A stretch of 64,000 nt of DNA from an uncultured Lachnospiraceae bacterium. Its GTDB lineage: Bacteria > Bacillota > Clostridia > Lachnospirales > Lachnospiraceae. The stretch is taken from assembly GCA_947571775.1 (NCBI GenBank), contig CANOZK010000003.1, positions 1-64,000 on the forward strand, written 5' to 3'. Every line of letters begins with the position of its first letter. Positions within the stretch are counted from its first letter, which is position 1. Position numbers and translations under genes: made by a program. Shown here one piece after another: positions 25,462 through 33,933 of the stretch. The notes under the pieces were generated by a model that worked only from the letters and a program-made list of their open reading frames with translations, was not told the DNA's origin and did not search any database.

Positions 25462-26778
25462 GTGAAGGAAGCATCTATATTCCGGGAATTTCTTAGATAT
25501 GTGTCGCTGAACGTATGTGGGATGATCGGTCTGTCCGGCTATATCCTCGCGGATACCTTTTTTGTCTCCAAAGGCTTGGGGGCGGATGGTCTGACCGCGC
25601 TGAATCTGGCGATACCAGTTTACAGTTTTGTTCATGGAAGCGGTTTGATGTTAGGGATGGGCGGGGCGACAAAATATTCGGTTCTGATGGGACAAAAAGA
25701 ACACTGCCAGGCAGATCAATTGTTCTCAAATGTGGTATACTTTACGGGAATACTGGCGGCGGCGTTCCTGTTAGTGGGCGGTTTTCTTGCGGGAAAACTT
25801 ACGCTGTGGCTGGGGGCTGACCAGGCGGTGTTTTCGATGACGAAAACCTATTTGCGGGTCATTCTGTTTTTTGCTCCTGCTTTTATGCTGAATGATGTGC
25901 TTGTGTGTTTTGTGAGAAACGATGGTGAACCGAAATTATCCATGGCTGCGATGCTGACCGGAAGCCTGTCGAACATTATGCTGGATTATCTCTTTATTTT
26001 CCCGCTGCATATGGGAATCCTGGGAGCTGTCCTGGCTACGGCGATGGCGCCTCTGATCAGTATCGGCGTTCTGTCCAGGCATTGGACGGCGAAACGGAAC
26101 CAATTCCATTTTAAGAAAGCCCGGATAGTGCCAGAGCTTGCGGCGCATATCTTTTCTCTGGGCGTTCCTTCACTGATTACGGAAGTCGCTTCCGGTATTG
26201 TGATGATTGTGTTTAACTCGCTGATTCTCCGGCTGGAGGGAAACCTTGGCGTTGCTGCCTACGGCGTGGTCGCCAGCCTGTCACTGGTGGTAACCTCGAT
26301 TTATACCGGAATCGCGCAAGGGGCGCAGCCGATTTTAAGCCGGTTTTACGGACGCGGGAATACAAGAAACACCAAAAAAATATTAAAATATGCAGTGCTG
26401 ACCACGCTGCTGCTTTCAGGATGTATTTATCTGCTTTTTGTGACGGCGGCAGATCCAATCGCCGGGGTATTTAACAGCGGGAAGAACCATAAGTTGCAGC
26501 AAATCGCAGTAACCGGGCTGAGACTTTATTTTACCGCGGTTCCGTTTGTGGGGTTTAACATTATCCTTTCCGCCTATTATACCTCAACGGAAAAGGCGCT
26601 TCCGGCGCAGATCCTTTCTCTGTCAAGGGGCTTTTTTATCATTCTTCCAATGGCGTTTTTGCTGTCGTTTTTGTGGGGAATGACCGGAGTATGGTTTTCT
26701 TATCTGATTACAGAAAGCATTGTGACTGCTGTGGGTATTCTTTTTTACATACGTTTTGAGCGTGTATCTCAAGTATAA
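25462..26778 (+). CDS. MepA-like MATE exporter under riboswitch control
   Basis: A 438-residue MATE transporter with twelve hydrophobic helices (start KEASIFREFLRYVSLNVCGMIGLSGYILADTFF). The frame includes an ATG at 25441 at the end of the terminator, but GGAGGG (25449-25454) sits eight bases before an in-frame GTG at 25462, which I take as the start. If the leader is a guanidine-IV riboswitch, the transporter probably exports guanidinium or related cations. The threonine aldolase gene starts 13 nt after its stop and is probably on the same transcript. Confidence 0.9.
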   Translation: MKEASIFREFLRYVSLNVCGMIGLSGYILADTFFVSKGLGADGLTALNLAIPVYSFVHGSGLMLGMGGATKYSVLMGQKEHCQADQLFSNVVYFTGILAAAFLLVGGFLAGKLTLWLGADQAVFSMTKTYLRVILFFAPAFMLNDVLVCFVRNDGEPKLSMAAMLTGSLSNIMLDYLFIFPLHMGILGAVLATAMAPLISIGVLSRHWTAKRNQFHFKKARIVPELAAHIFSLGVPSLITEVASGIVMIVFNSLILRLEGNLGVAAYGVVASLSLVVTSIYTGIAQGAQPILSRFYGRGNTRNTKKILKYAVLTTLLLSGCIYLLFVTAADPIAGVFNSGKNHKLQQIAVTGLRLYFTAVPFVGFNIILSAYYTSTEKALPAQILSLSRGFFIILPMAFLLSFLWGMTGVWFSYLITESIVTAVGILFYIRFERVSQV

Positions 26779-26791
26779 GGAGGAAATTATT

Positions 26792-27814
26792 ATGAAAAAT
26801 CTGGATTTTCGCAGCGATACCGTGACCCATCCGACGCCTGCCATGCGGGAGGCGATGGCCCGTGCCGAAGTGGGCGACGATGTTTACCAAGACGATCCGA
26901 CGACCAACCGACTGGAAACCCTGGCCGCCGAGATGTTGGGTATGGAGGCCGCTCTGTTTGTCCCTTCCGGCACCATGGGCAATCAGCTTGCCATGATGTC
27001 ACATACTCGTCCCGGCGACGAGGCCATTGTCAGTTTGGAGAGCCATATTTTTGAGCATGAGGTGGGCGCGGCCGCGGTATTGTCCGGCTTGAATTTAAGA
27101 CAGTTGACCTTCCCCAATGGGATTTACGATGCCGCGCAGATCGAAGCGGCCATTCGGCCGGATGATATTCACGAACCGCCTACCGGGCTGATTTGTCTGG
27201 AAAATGCGCTGGCAAACGGACGCGTCGTGACTTTGGAGACTATGCGGGAAGTCCAGGCAGTGGCGCAGGCGCACGGGATTCCGGTTCATATGGACGGCGC
27301 GCGGCTGTTTCATGCGGCCTTGACGTTAAATGAGGATGTAAAAGCGCTCGCCGGCTGTGTGGACAGTGTTTCCTGCTGCCTTTCCAAAGGGCTTTGTGCG
27401 CCGGTGGGCAGCGTCCTGTGCGGAAGTAAGGCGTTTATTGCACGCGCCAGAAAGTACCGCAAAATGTTGGGCGGCGGTATGCGCCAGACAGGCATTTTGT
27501 GCGCTGCGGGGATTCTGGCGCTGACAGAGATGCTTCCGCGGCTCTCAGAGGATCACGAGACGGCGCGTTATCTGGCAGAACTGCTCGCCCAGATCCCCGG
27601 CGTCAGCGTGGATCTGGACAGCGTTCAAATCAATATGGTGTTTGCGTCTTTTGACTGGCCGAACATTGCGCAGCTTCCGGCGTGGCTGAAAGAGCGGGAG
27701 GTGTTGATTGGCGACTGCCACAACTCTGTGATACGGTTTGTCACACATTATGGCATTACAAAGCGCGATGTGGAAGGCCTGGCCGCACTTTTGAAAGAAT
27801 TTTATGCCTGTTAG
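26792..27814 (+). CDS. ltaE: Low-specificity L-threonine aldolase
   Basis: A 340-residue PLP enzyme of the beta-eliminating lyase fold that splits L-threonine/allo-threonine to glycine and acetaldehyde. It shows the characteristic start MKNLDFRSDTVTHPTPAMREAM, the segment GDDVYQDDPTTNRLE, the PLP-stacking/anchoring region HMDGARLFHAA and the Schiff-base Lys in CLSKGLCAPVGS (about residue 198). AGGAGG precedes the ATG at 26792. Located 13 nt after the MATE gene, it may share the riboswitch-controlled transcript, which is an unexpected pairing. Confidence 0.95.
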   Translation: MKNLDFRSDTVTHPTPAMREAMARAEVGDDVYQDDPTTNRLETLAAEMLGMEAALFVPSGTMGNQLAMMSHTRPGDEAIVSLESHIFEHEVGAAAVLSGLNLRQLTFPNGIYDAAQIEAAIRPDDIHEPPTGLICLENALANGRVVTLETMREVQAVAQAHGIPVHMDGARLFHAALTLNEDVKALAGCVDSVSCCLSKGLCAPVGSVLCGSKAFIARARKYRKMLGGGMRQTGILCAAGILALTEMLPRLSEDHETARYLAELLAQIPGVSVDLDSVQINMVFASFDWPNIAQLPAWLKEREVLIGDCHNSVIRFVTHYGITKRDVEGLAALLKEFYAC

Positions 27815-27883
27815 ATTGTATGCTCTGTGCCCGCAGCCGCTTTTCTGGTAAAATAGTAAAAATCAGGAAAGGTGGTGTCTTTT

Positions 27884-29104
27884 ATGAAAAAGAGTCTGTG
27901 GTATTATAAAACAAAAATCGGAATGGTAGGCATAGCCGGGGATGAACAAGGGATTACCCATGTCTTTTTGAGGGAAAAGGCGGCTGAACCCGAGACGATT
28001 ATGGAGCGGACGCCGCTTCTTGAGCAGGCGGCCGGGGAGCTTGAGGAATATCTGGACGGCAGGCGCAGGGAATTTGAGATAAAACTCCATCTGGAGGGCA
28101 CGGCTTTTCAGAAAAAAGTCTGGGAGGCCCTCTGCGCGATTCCCTATGGAGAGACCCGAAGCTACAAAGAGATTGCCGAAAACATTGGCAATCCAAAGGC
28201 ATGCAGGGCCGTGGGCATGGCAAATAATCGGAATCCAATTATGATTCTGGTTCCCTGTCATCGGGTGATTGGCGCAGACGGAAGCCTGGTTGGGTATGGA
28301 GGAGGACTAAAGCTCAAGAAATTTCTGTTGAACCTGGAGCGGACTTCCAAAGGGAAGTCCGATAGAGATACGCTCCAAGAACAGGTTATCCAAGAGGAGA
28401 CGATCCAGAAAGATGATATTCGGCAGGAACTGGAGGAGCTGGCGGAACCGGAATTTCAAAAGTTTGCCAGTTCTCTAATTCCCAACGTTCCCAAAGAAAA
28501 GATTCTGGGGGTGCGCCTGCCTGAAATTCGCAAATTGGCAAAGAAGCTTGCAAAGGGCGACTGGCAGCAGTACCTTGCCCAGGCAAAGAGCGACTGTTAC
28601 GAAGAAATTTTGCTGCGGGGGATGCTCATCGGAAAGATTCAGGCGCCTTTGCCTAAAATGCTGGAATATATCCGGGAATTTGTGCCGAAGATTGATAATT
28701 GGTCTACCTGCGACAGCTTTTGCGCCGGACTGAAACTGGCAAAGACCTATCCCAAAGAAATCTGGGATTTTATCCAGCCGTATTTTCAGTCAGAGGAGGA
28801 GTATCAGGTTCGTTTTGCGGTGGTGATGCTGTTGGATTATTATGTAGAGGAAGCGTATCGGGAAGCGGCTTTGCAGCTTCTGGAACGTGTGCGGCACGAA
28901 GGGTATTATGTGAAAATGGCGGTGGCCTGGGCGGTTTCTAAGTTCTGTATCCGTTTTCCCGAATCGGTCACAGAGTTTCTCCAGAAATCTGACTTGGATG
29001 ATTTTACATACAACAAAGCGTTGCAGAAGATCCTAGAATCCAGGGCAGTGAGCGCAGAGAAAAAAGAAGAAATACGCAGGATGAAAAGGGGGAGAATCGT
29101 GTGA
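27884..29104 (+). CDS. Fusion: O6-alkylguanine-DNA methyltransferase and AlkD-like repair protein
   Basis: A 406-residue two-domain DNA repair protein. Residues 1-152 are an Ogt/MGMT domain with the recognition segment GTAFQKKVWEALCAIPYGET and the alkyl-acceptor motif PCHRV (Cys125), which takes the alkyl group from O6-alkylguanine irreversibly. After a charged linker (about 155-180), residues 185-406 match COG4912 DNA alkylation repair proteins (HEAT-like AlkD type): LGVRLPEIRKLAKKL, FVPKIDNWSTCDSFC, VRFAVVMLLDYYV, HEGYYVKMAVAWAVSKF and DDFTYNKALQKILESR. AlkD enzymes remove bulky or charged N3/N7 lesions. The frame opens at GTG 27872, but GGTGG at 27871-27875 favours ATG 27884. The fusion pools direct reversal and base excision of alkyl damage. 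Confidence 0.92.
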   Translation: MKKSLWYYKTKIGMVGIAGDEQGITHVFLREKAAEPETIMERTPLLEQAAGELEEYLDGRRREFEIKLHLEGTAFQKKVWEALCAIPYGETRSYKEIAENIGNPKACRAVGMANNRNPIMILVPCHRVIGADGSLVGYGGGLKLKKFLLNLERTSKGKSDRDTLQEQVIQEETIQKDDIRQELEELAEPEFQKFASSLIPNVPKEKILGVRLPEIRKLAKKLAKGDWQQYLAQAKSDCYEEILLRGMLIGKIQAPLPKMLEYIREFVPKIDNWSTCDSFCAGLKLAKTYPKEIWDFIQPYFQSEEEYQVRFAVVMLLDYYVEEAYREAALQLLERVRHEGYYVKMAVAWAVSKFCIRFPESVTEFLQKSDLDDFTYNKALQKILESRAVSAEKKEEIRRMKRGRIV

Positions 29105-29116
29105 TTCTCCCTCTTT
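29085..29116. terminator. Bidirectional terminator overlapping the Ogt-AlkD stop
   Basis: AAAGGGGGAGAATC (29085-29098) pairs with GATTCTCCCTCTTT (29103-29116) around a four-base loop with one mismatch. Short T-runs follow on both strands. It lies over the end of the repair gene and before the stop of the convergent lectin-like gene. Confidence 0.75.
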
Positions 29117-29125
29117 ATCCGATGA

Positions 29126-30184
29126 TTATTTCTTGGTTTTTATTGTTTTCCCTTCCCATTTGCTGCACTGATTGTTCGCCCAGGAGCGTATCCGTATGTA
29201 ATATTTGGTCTTTGGCTTCAAACCTGTAAAGGTATATTTCTTTTTTGAACTGAGCGGATTCTTCGCATCCTCAAAAGTCATTCCATTTCCTTTTGTTGAG
29301 ATTGTCTTGGAATTTTCAAAGTCGCGGGATGTGGAGTACTCAATTTCGTCATACTCTGCTTCTTTTTGTCGTTTCCATGTCATGGTCACTTTCGCAGATT
29401 TTTCTTTTTTTAGGGAAAGACTGGAGGGAGAGCGGGGAACAATGTCAAATGTCTCTCTGTTGGTTCCGGTATATTTTCCAACGCCCGTGACGGTTACAGT
29501 GGCCTCTCCAGGTCTTTTGTTATCAGAGTAAGAAACCGTGTAATCCGTATTCTTTTTTAAGGTTTTGAATTTCCCGTTTTCATTAAGAAATTCTACGGTG
29601 ACAGAGGGTTTTCTTGCAAATCCATTGTAGGTATATTCCTGCGGAGACAATGTGATGGAAGCGTCTTCCAGATCGAGTCTGTCGGAGGTTTCCCATTCGC
29701 AGAGAAAATGATAATCGCCGTTCCATCCGTTGTCCCACTGTCCTACTTCCCATCCATAGTAGCTGTTGGGGGTGGAGTTCAGGACGCAAATGGTCTGTCC
29801 TGCCCAGTCCGGCTGTTTATAGCCCCAGTTTGTATAGGAGTTTGTACTCTTCCCGGTGACCCAGGTAGACCAGGAGCCGTTGCTTCCGTCTGCGTCGTAC
29901 AGGCCAATCATCGCCGCCTCACACTTCTGCTCGGCCAGATATTCCGTGAGCATCTGGTTTTCAGCGGCGTTATCGATAACGGCCAGATGTCCGCCGCGGG
30001 CTTCGCAATAAGCCTGCGCAGCAGAAAACTTCATAGTCTGCTTGTACAAATAGTAGGAATGTCCGTTCCATACCTTGGCAGAAGACGGAATATCCACCGC
30101 TTCCGCAGAAGCCGTTGCCGAAATGGACAAGCTCATAACAGCCGTGAAGATTCCGGCAAAAAGAAGGTGTTTGATCTTTTTCAT
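29126..30184 (-). CDS. Secreted C-type-lectin-like protein with Ig-like and FN3-like domains
   Basis: A 352-residue exported protein. A signal peptide (about 1-28, ending ATASA) is followed by a C-type lectin-like domain (about 35-168) with KVWNGHSYYLYKQTMKFSAAQAYCEARGGHLAVID, the WIGL-like IGLYDADG, and the closing GDYHFLCEWE. Next come an MBG/Ig-like module (ITLSPQEYTYNGFARKPSV ... VTVTGVGKYTGT) and a fibronectin-III-like C-terminus (KKKYTFTGLKPKTKYYIRIRSW). No LPXTG or membrane anchor is seen, so it is probably released or retained by binding. CTLDs bind glycans or proteins; the target is unknown. GGAGGAAAATT precedes the ATG. It is monocistronic. Confidence 0.9.
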   Translation of the reverse strand: MKKIKHLLFAGIFTAVMSLSISATASAEAVDIPSSAKVWNGHSYYLYKQTMKFSAAQAYCEARGGHLAVIDNAAENQMLTEYLAEQKCEAAMIGLYDADGSNGSWSTWVTGKSTNSYTNWGYKQPDWAGQTICVLNSTPNSYYGWEVGQWDNGWNGDYHFLCEWETSDRLDLEDASITLSPQEYTYNGFARKPSVTVEFLNENGKFKTLKKNTDYTVSYSDNKRPGEATVTVTGVGKYTGTNRETFDIVPRSPSSLSLKKEKSAKVTMTWKRQKEAEYDEIEYSTSRDFENSKTISTKGNGMTFEDAKNPLSSKKKYTFTGLKPKTKYYIRIRSWANNQCSKWEGKTIKTKK

Positions 30185-30329
30185 AATTTTCCTCCCAAAA
30201 AGAAATTTTGATGATATATTTTGTAAATTTCTATTATCATACCTATTTTATGTGAAAAAGTCAATAGAAATGTGTGTAGGACGATACAGATATCTGCTAT
30301 TTTCAATCTCTTTTGTTTTGAGAGCTATA

Positions 30330-30734
30330 TTATACCCCTTTGCTGTCCATCACGTAAAATATAATAAATCGTATAACAGTTAATACGAATATCATGCCTA
30401 CAAGCGCATAGCCCGTCATTCTTCCATCTATGAATGAGACGGCACATGCAAAGGCAATTATAATAGTGGCAGCTATCATAATTTTCAAACTGATGGAATC
30501 TGTTCTGCGCAAATTCTGAATTGCCATCTCGTCTTTTTCTTCTTTGTTGTATTTGCCGATACGGACTGCCTGCATTACAAAAAACAAAATTGTAAATCCA
30601 TAAATTGCATACTGAATTGCCATATAATATTCACGCCAGTCCTGTCTCGCCCACATCCAGTAATAGCAGACAAGAAGCACAGCGTAGATAATTTTTGTTC
30701 CTACTTTTTCCTTTAAAGTCACTTTTGATTTCAT
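30330..30734 (-). CDS. Small four-helix membrane protein
   Basis: A 134-residue protein with four hydrophobic segments (roughly 14-30, 38-55, 84-102, 108-128) and a charged central loop KYNKEEKDEMAIQNLRR. I recall similar proteins in Firmicutes next to Xre or PadR-type regulators but cannot name the family. GGAGG nine bases before the ATG supports the start. It is alone, behind a promoter overlapped by an 11-bp-arm inverted repeat, while no regulator gene is adjacent. The 145 nt between it and the lectin-like gene are AT-rich with nothing recognisable. Confidence 0.75.
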   Translation of the reverse strand: MKSKVTLKEKVGTKIIYAVLLVCYYWMWARQDWREYYMAIQYAIYGFTILFFVMQAVRIGKYNKEEKDEMAIQNLRRTDSISLKIMIAATIIIAFACAVSFIDGRMTGYALVGMIFVLTVIRFIIFYVMDSKGV

Positions 30735-30750
30735 ACTTTCATTCCTCCAT

Positions 30751-30807
30751 GTGATATATTTTTCACTTTCAAGTTATAAATATATCACTTCAATAACAAG
30801 AAGTCAA
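30751..30807 (-). promoter_or_regulatory. Promoter with inverted-repeat operator, minus strand
   Basis: On the minus strand TTGACT (30802-30807) is followed after 17 nt by TATATT (30779-30784). The -10 box lies in the arm AAATATATCAC (30778-30788), which pairs perfectly with GTGATATATTT (30751-30761) across 16 bases. A repressor dimer or tetramer bound here would silence the small membrane-protein gene. Confidence 0.7.
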
Positions 30808-30881
30808 TACAGTAAGTGAATTATTTATAACCTCTTATAATCAGGCAACATAATGCCAGAATATCCCAAAAGTTTAATATC

Positions 30882-30914
30882 TGTCTTGTCACCTGTAAAG
30901 ATATATGCTATACT
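30882..30914 (+). promoter_or_regulatory. nad operon promoter with NiaR-like operator
   Basis: TTGTCA (30886-30891), 17 nt, TATACT (30909-30914). The -35 box is embedded in TGTCTTGTCACCTGTA (30882-30897), close to the Firmicutes NiaR site as I remember it (TGTC..GACA..TGT type). Because niaR is the last gene of the operon, this gives nicotinate-dependent autorepression of de novo NAD synthesis. Confidence 0.75.
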
Positions 30915-30970
30915 GCTGTATAACAGATAGAAGAGAGCCGTAATTTACAGGCAGAAATGGGGAAGGATTT

Positions 30971-31891
30971 ATGAGTACACAGGAAATGATTCAACAGTTA
31001 AAGCGAGAGAAGGATGCGGTGATCCTGGCGCATTATTATGTAGGGCCAGAGGTACAGGCGGCGGCCGATTATGTGGGGGACTCTTTTTACCTAAGTAAGC
31101 TGGCCGCCGGGCTGCCCAACAAGACTCTGGTGTTCTGCGGGGTGTCCTTTATGGGAGAGGGCGGTAAGCTGTTAAGCCCGGATAAGACGGTGTTGATGCC
31201 GGATCTGGAGGCGGATTGTCCGATGGCGCATATGGTCAGCAAAGAGATGGTGGAGGCGGCCAGGCGGGAGTATTCGGACTTGGCCGTAGTCTGCTATGTG
31301 AATTCCACAGCCGAGATCAAATCCTGGGCGGATGTGTGCGTGACGTCTTCCAATGCAGTAAAAATTGTGGAAAATCTGCCGAATGAGCATATTTTGTTTA
31401 TCCCGGATAAAAACCTGGCCCGCTATGTGGCGGAGCAGGTGCCGCAAAAGCATATTCTGATTCCAGACGGTTACTGCCCAGTGCATGAGCAGATGAAAGC
31501 AGAGGAAATCAAAGCGCAAAAGAGACTTCATCCAGAGGCAAAAGTACTGGCGCATCCTGAATGCAATCGCCAGGTGCTGGAATTGGCGGATTATATCGGC
31601 TCCACCAGCGGCATCATCGATTACGCGGCAAACAGCCCCAAGAACGAGTTTATCATTGCCACAGAGGCGGGGGTATTGTATGAGTTGCAGAAAAAAAGAC
31701 CGGACGCAGGGTTTTATTTTGCGGATACCCTGCCTGTCTGTGAAGGGATGAAGCGGATTACGCTGGAGGGGATTCTTCATGTGCTGCGCACCGGAGAACA
31801 TGCGCTGCATGTGGAAGAAGAGCTGGCAAAGCCGGCAGGGGAAACGCTGAAACGGATGCTTGCACTTGCATCGGGAAAGGGGCAGCTATGA
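30971..31891 (+). CDS. nadA: Quinolinate synthase
   Basis: A 306-residue [4Fe-4S] enzyme that condenses iminoaspartate with dihydroxyacetone phosphate to quinolinate, second step of de novo NAD synthesis. Family motifs are visible: LAHYYVGPEVQAAADYVGDS, FCGVSFMGEG, CYVNSTAEIKSWADVCVTSSNA, DKNLARYV, HPECNRQV and ATEAGVLYEL. The cluster-ligand Cys residues are in FCGV, HPEC and LPVCEGM. Length is normal for the family. Its stop overlaps the nadB start (ATGA, 31888-31891). Confidence 0.97.
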   Translation: MSTQEMIQQLKREKDAVILAHYYVGPEVQAAADYVGDSFYLSKLAAGLPNKTLVFCGVSFMGEGGKLLSPDKTVLMPDLEADCPMAHMVSKEMVEAARREYSDLAVVCYVNSTAEIKSWADVCVTSSNAVKIVENLPNEHILFIPDKNLARYVAEQVPQKHILIPDGYCPVHEQMKAEEIKAQKRLHPEAKVLAHPECNRQVLELADYIGSTSGIIDYAANSPKNEFIIATEAGVLYELQKKRPDAGFYFADTLPVCEGMKRITLEGILHVLRTGEHALHVEEELAKPAGETLKRMLALASGKGQL

Positions 31892-33099
31892 ATTTGTACT
31901 ACGACGTAGCCATTGTGGGATGCGGGGTGGCCGGGCTTTACACGGCGCTGCATCTCCCCAGAAAGAAACGGATCGTGATGCTCTCCAAAGAGGATCTGGC
32001 AAGCTGCGATTCCATGCTTGCCCAGGGGGGAATCTGTGTGTTGAGGGATGCGGCGGATTACGACGCGTACTTTGAAGATACGATGAGAGCCGGCCATTAC
32101 GAAAACCGCCAGGAGAGTGTGGAGATTATGATCCGGGAAAGCCGTTCGGTGATTGACACCCTTCTGGAATTGGGCGTGGGTTTTGAAAAGAATCCAGACG
32201 GAAGCCTGAAATATACCAGGGAGGGCGCGCATTCCTGCCCGCGGATTTGTTATCACAAGGACATCACCGGTAAGGAGATCACTACGGCCCTTCTGGCGCA
32301 GGTAAGAAAACTATCGAATGTGAAAATCATGGAATATACGGAAATGGTGGATTTGGTGGTCTGGCAGGGTCAGTGCATGGGCGTAGCGGCCGAGAAAAAG
32401 ACCGGGGAAACGCTGCGGATTTACGCGGAGGATACTGTCCTGGCGACCGGGGGGATCGGCGGCCTGTATGAGCACTCTACCAATTTCTCGCTGCTGACCG
32501 GGGATGCCTGCCGCATTGCGAAAAAACATGGAATTGCTCTGGAACACATGGACTATGTACAGATTCATCCTACCTGCCTTTACAGCGAGAAGCCAGGGCG
32601 CAAGTTCTTGATTTCCGAATCGGCCAGGGGCGAGGGCGCGATCCTCTTAAACCATCGGGGAAAGCGTTTTGTGAACGAGCTTTTACCTAGGGATGTGGTT
32701 ACCGAGGCGATTACCGAGGAGATGAAACGCGAGGGCGTGGAGCACGAATGGCTTTCCTTTGCGCAGGTGCCGCCGGAGGTCATCCGAGAGCATTTTCCGA
32801 ATATTTATCAGAGATGCTTGGAAGAAGGCTATGATATTTTGCAAGAGCCGATCCCAATCGTCCCGGCCCAGCATTATTTTATGGGAGGGATTCACGTAAA
32901 CAGCCATTCGGCCGCGGACATGGAACATCTGTATGCAGTGGGGGAGACGAGCTGCAACGGCGTTCATGGAAAGAATCGGCTCGCCAGCAACAGTCTGCTG
33001 GAAAGCCTGGTATTTGCCAGAAGAGCGGCAATGCATATTCAGGAAAACGGGAAAGAGAGGGAAAGTTATGAATCCAATTACCATGCAGCTTGTTGCTGA
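31888..33099 (+). CDS. nadB: L-aspartate oxidase (short form)
   Basis: A flavoprotein that oxidises L-aspartate to iminoaspartate for NadA. The FAD-binding start VAIVGCGVAGLYTALHLP, the succinate-dehydrogenase-like segments LAQGGICVL, ATGGIGGLYEHSTN, IHPTCLYSEKPGRKFLISESARGEGAIL and GGIHVNSHSAADMEHLYAVGETSCNGVHG are all present. At 403 residues it is shorter than the roughly 530-residue E. coli enzyme because the C-terminal helical domain is missing, a form seen in other anaerobic Firmicutes. The nadC start lies 32 nt inside its 3' end. Confidence 0.95.
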   Translation: MNLYYDVAIVGCGVAGLYTALHLPRKKRIVMLSKEDLASCDSMLAQGGICVLRDAADYDAYFEDTMRAGHYENRQESVEIMIRESRSVIDTLLELGVGFEKNPDGSLKYTREGAHSCPRICYHKDITGKEITTALLAQVRKLSNVKIMEYTEMVDLVVWQGQCMGVAAEKKTGETLRIYAEDTVLATGGIGGLYEHSTNFSLLTGDACRIAKKHGIALEHMDYVQIHPTCLYSEKPGRKFLISESARGEGAILLNHRGKRFVNELLPRDVVTEAITEEMKREGVEHEWLSFAQVPPEVIREHFPNIYQRCLEEGYDILQEPIPIVPAQHYFMGGIHVNSHSAADMEHLYAVGETSCNGVHGKNRLASNSLLESLVFARRAAMHIQENGKERESYESNYHAACC

Positions 33100-33922
33100 T
33101 AAATATATCCGTTTGGCTTTGGAGGAGGACATCAGCAGCGAGGATGTGTCCACCAACGCGGTGATGCCGGGCTATAAAAAAGGAGAAGTGCAGTTGATTG
33201 GCAAAGAGGCCGGGCTGCTTGCCGGGCTGCCGGTATTTGAGCGGGTGTTTACCCTGCTCGATCCAGATACGCAGGTGGAGCTGTATGTAGAGGACGGCCA
33301 AGCGGTACAGGCTGGCCAGCTTTTGGCAAAGATCACCGGGGATGTGCGGGTGCTGCTTTCCGGGGAGCGGACTGCGCTGAATTATCTTCAGCGCTTGAGC
33401 GGCATTGCCACTTATACGAGGGCTGTGGCGAAATTGCTGGAAGGCACAAAGACCAGATTGCTAGACACCAGGAAAACCACGCCCTGTATGCGAATTTTTG
33501 AAAAATATGCCGTCCGCGTGGGCGGCGGCGGGAATCACCGTTACAATCTATCGGACGGCGTGCTGCTAAAAGACAACCATATTGACGCGGCAGGCGGTGT
33601 AAAAGGAGCGGTATTGGCGGCGCGGGCGTATGCGCCTTTTGTGCGGAAAATTGAGGTAGAGGTGGAGAATCTAGAGATGGTGCAGCAGGCCGTGGAAGCC
33701 GGGGCGGATATCATTATGCTGGATAATATGACCGCCGAACAGATGGCGGAAGCGATCCGGCTGATCGACGGCCGGGCGCAGACAGAATGTTCCGGCAATA
33801 TGACAATAGAGAATATCCAGACGATTACGAAGCTGGGAGTAGATTATGTCTCCAGCGGCGCGCTGACCCATTCTGCTCCCATTCTGGACATCAGCCTAAA
33901 GCATTTAAAAGTATTGGAGTAG
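33068..33922 (+). CDS. nadC: Nicotinate-nucleotide pyrophosphorylase (carboxylating)
   Basis: A 284-residue quinolinate phosphoribosyltransferase making nicotinate mononucleotide from quinolinate and PRPP. Motifs ALEEDISSEDVST, LLSGERTALNYLQRLSGIAT, LLDTRKTTPCMR, EKYAVRVGGGGNHR, LLKDNHID and IMLDNM are typical. The frame is open further upstream inside nadB, but MNPITMQLVADKYI is the normal N-terminus; GGGAAAGAGAGGGAAAG precedes ATG 33068. It overlaps nadB by 32 nt, so the three nad genes are translationally coupled. Confidence 0.97.
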   Translation: MNPITMQLVADKYIRLALEEDISSEDVSTNAVMPGYKKGEVQLIGKEAGLLAGLPVFERVFTLLDPDTQVELYVEDGQAVQAGQLLAKITGDVRVLLSGERTALNYLQRLSGIATYTRAVAKLLEGTKTRLLDTRKTTPCMRIFEKYAVRVGGGGNHRYNLSDGVLLKDNHIDAAGGVKGAVLAARAYAPFVRKIEVEVENLEMVQQAVEAGADIIMLDNMTAEQMAEAIRLIDGRAQTECSGNMTIENIQTITKLGVDYVSSGALTHSAPILDISLKHLKVLE

Positions 33923-33933
33923 GAGGAAACTGC

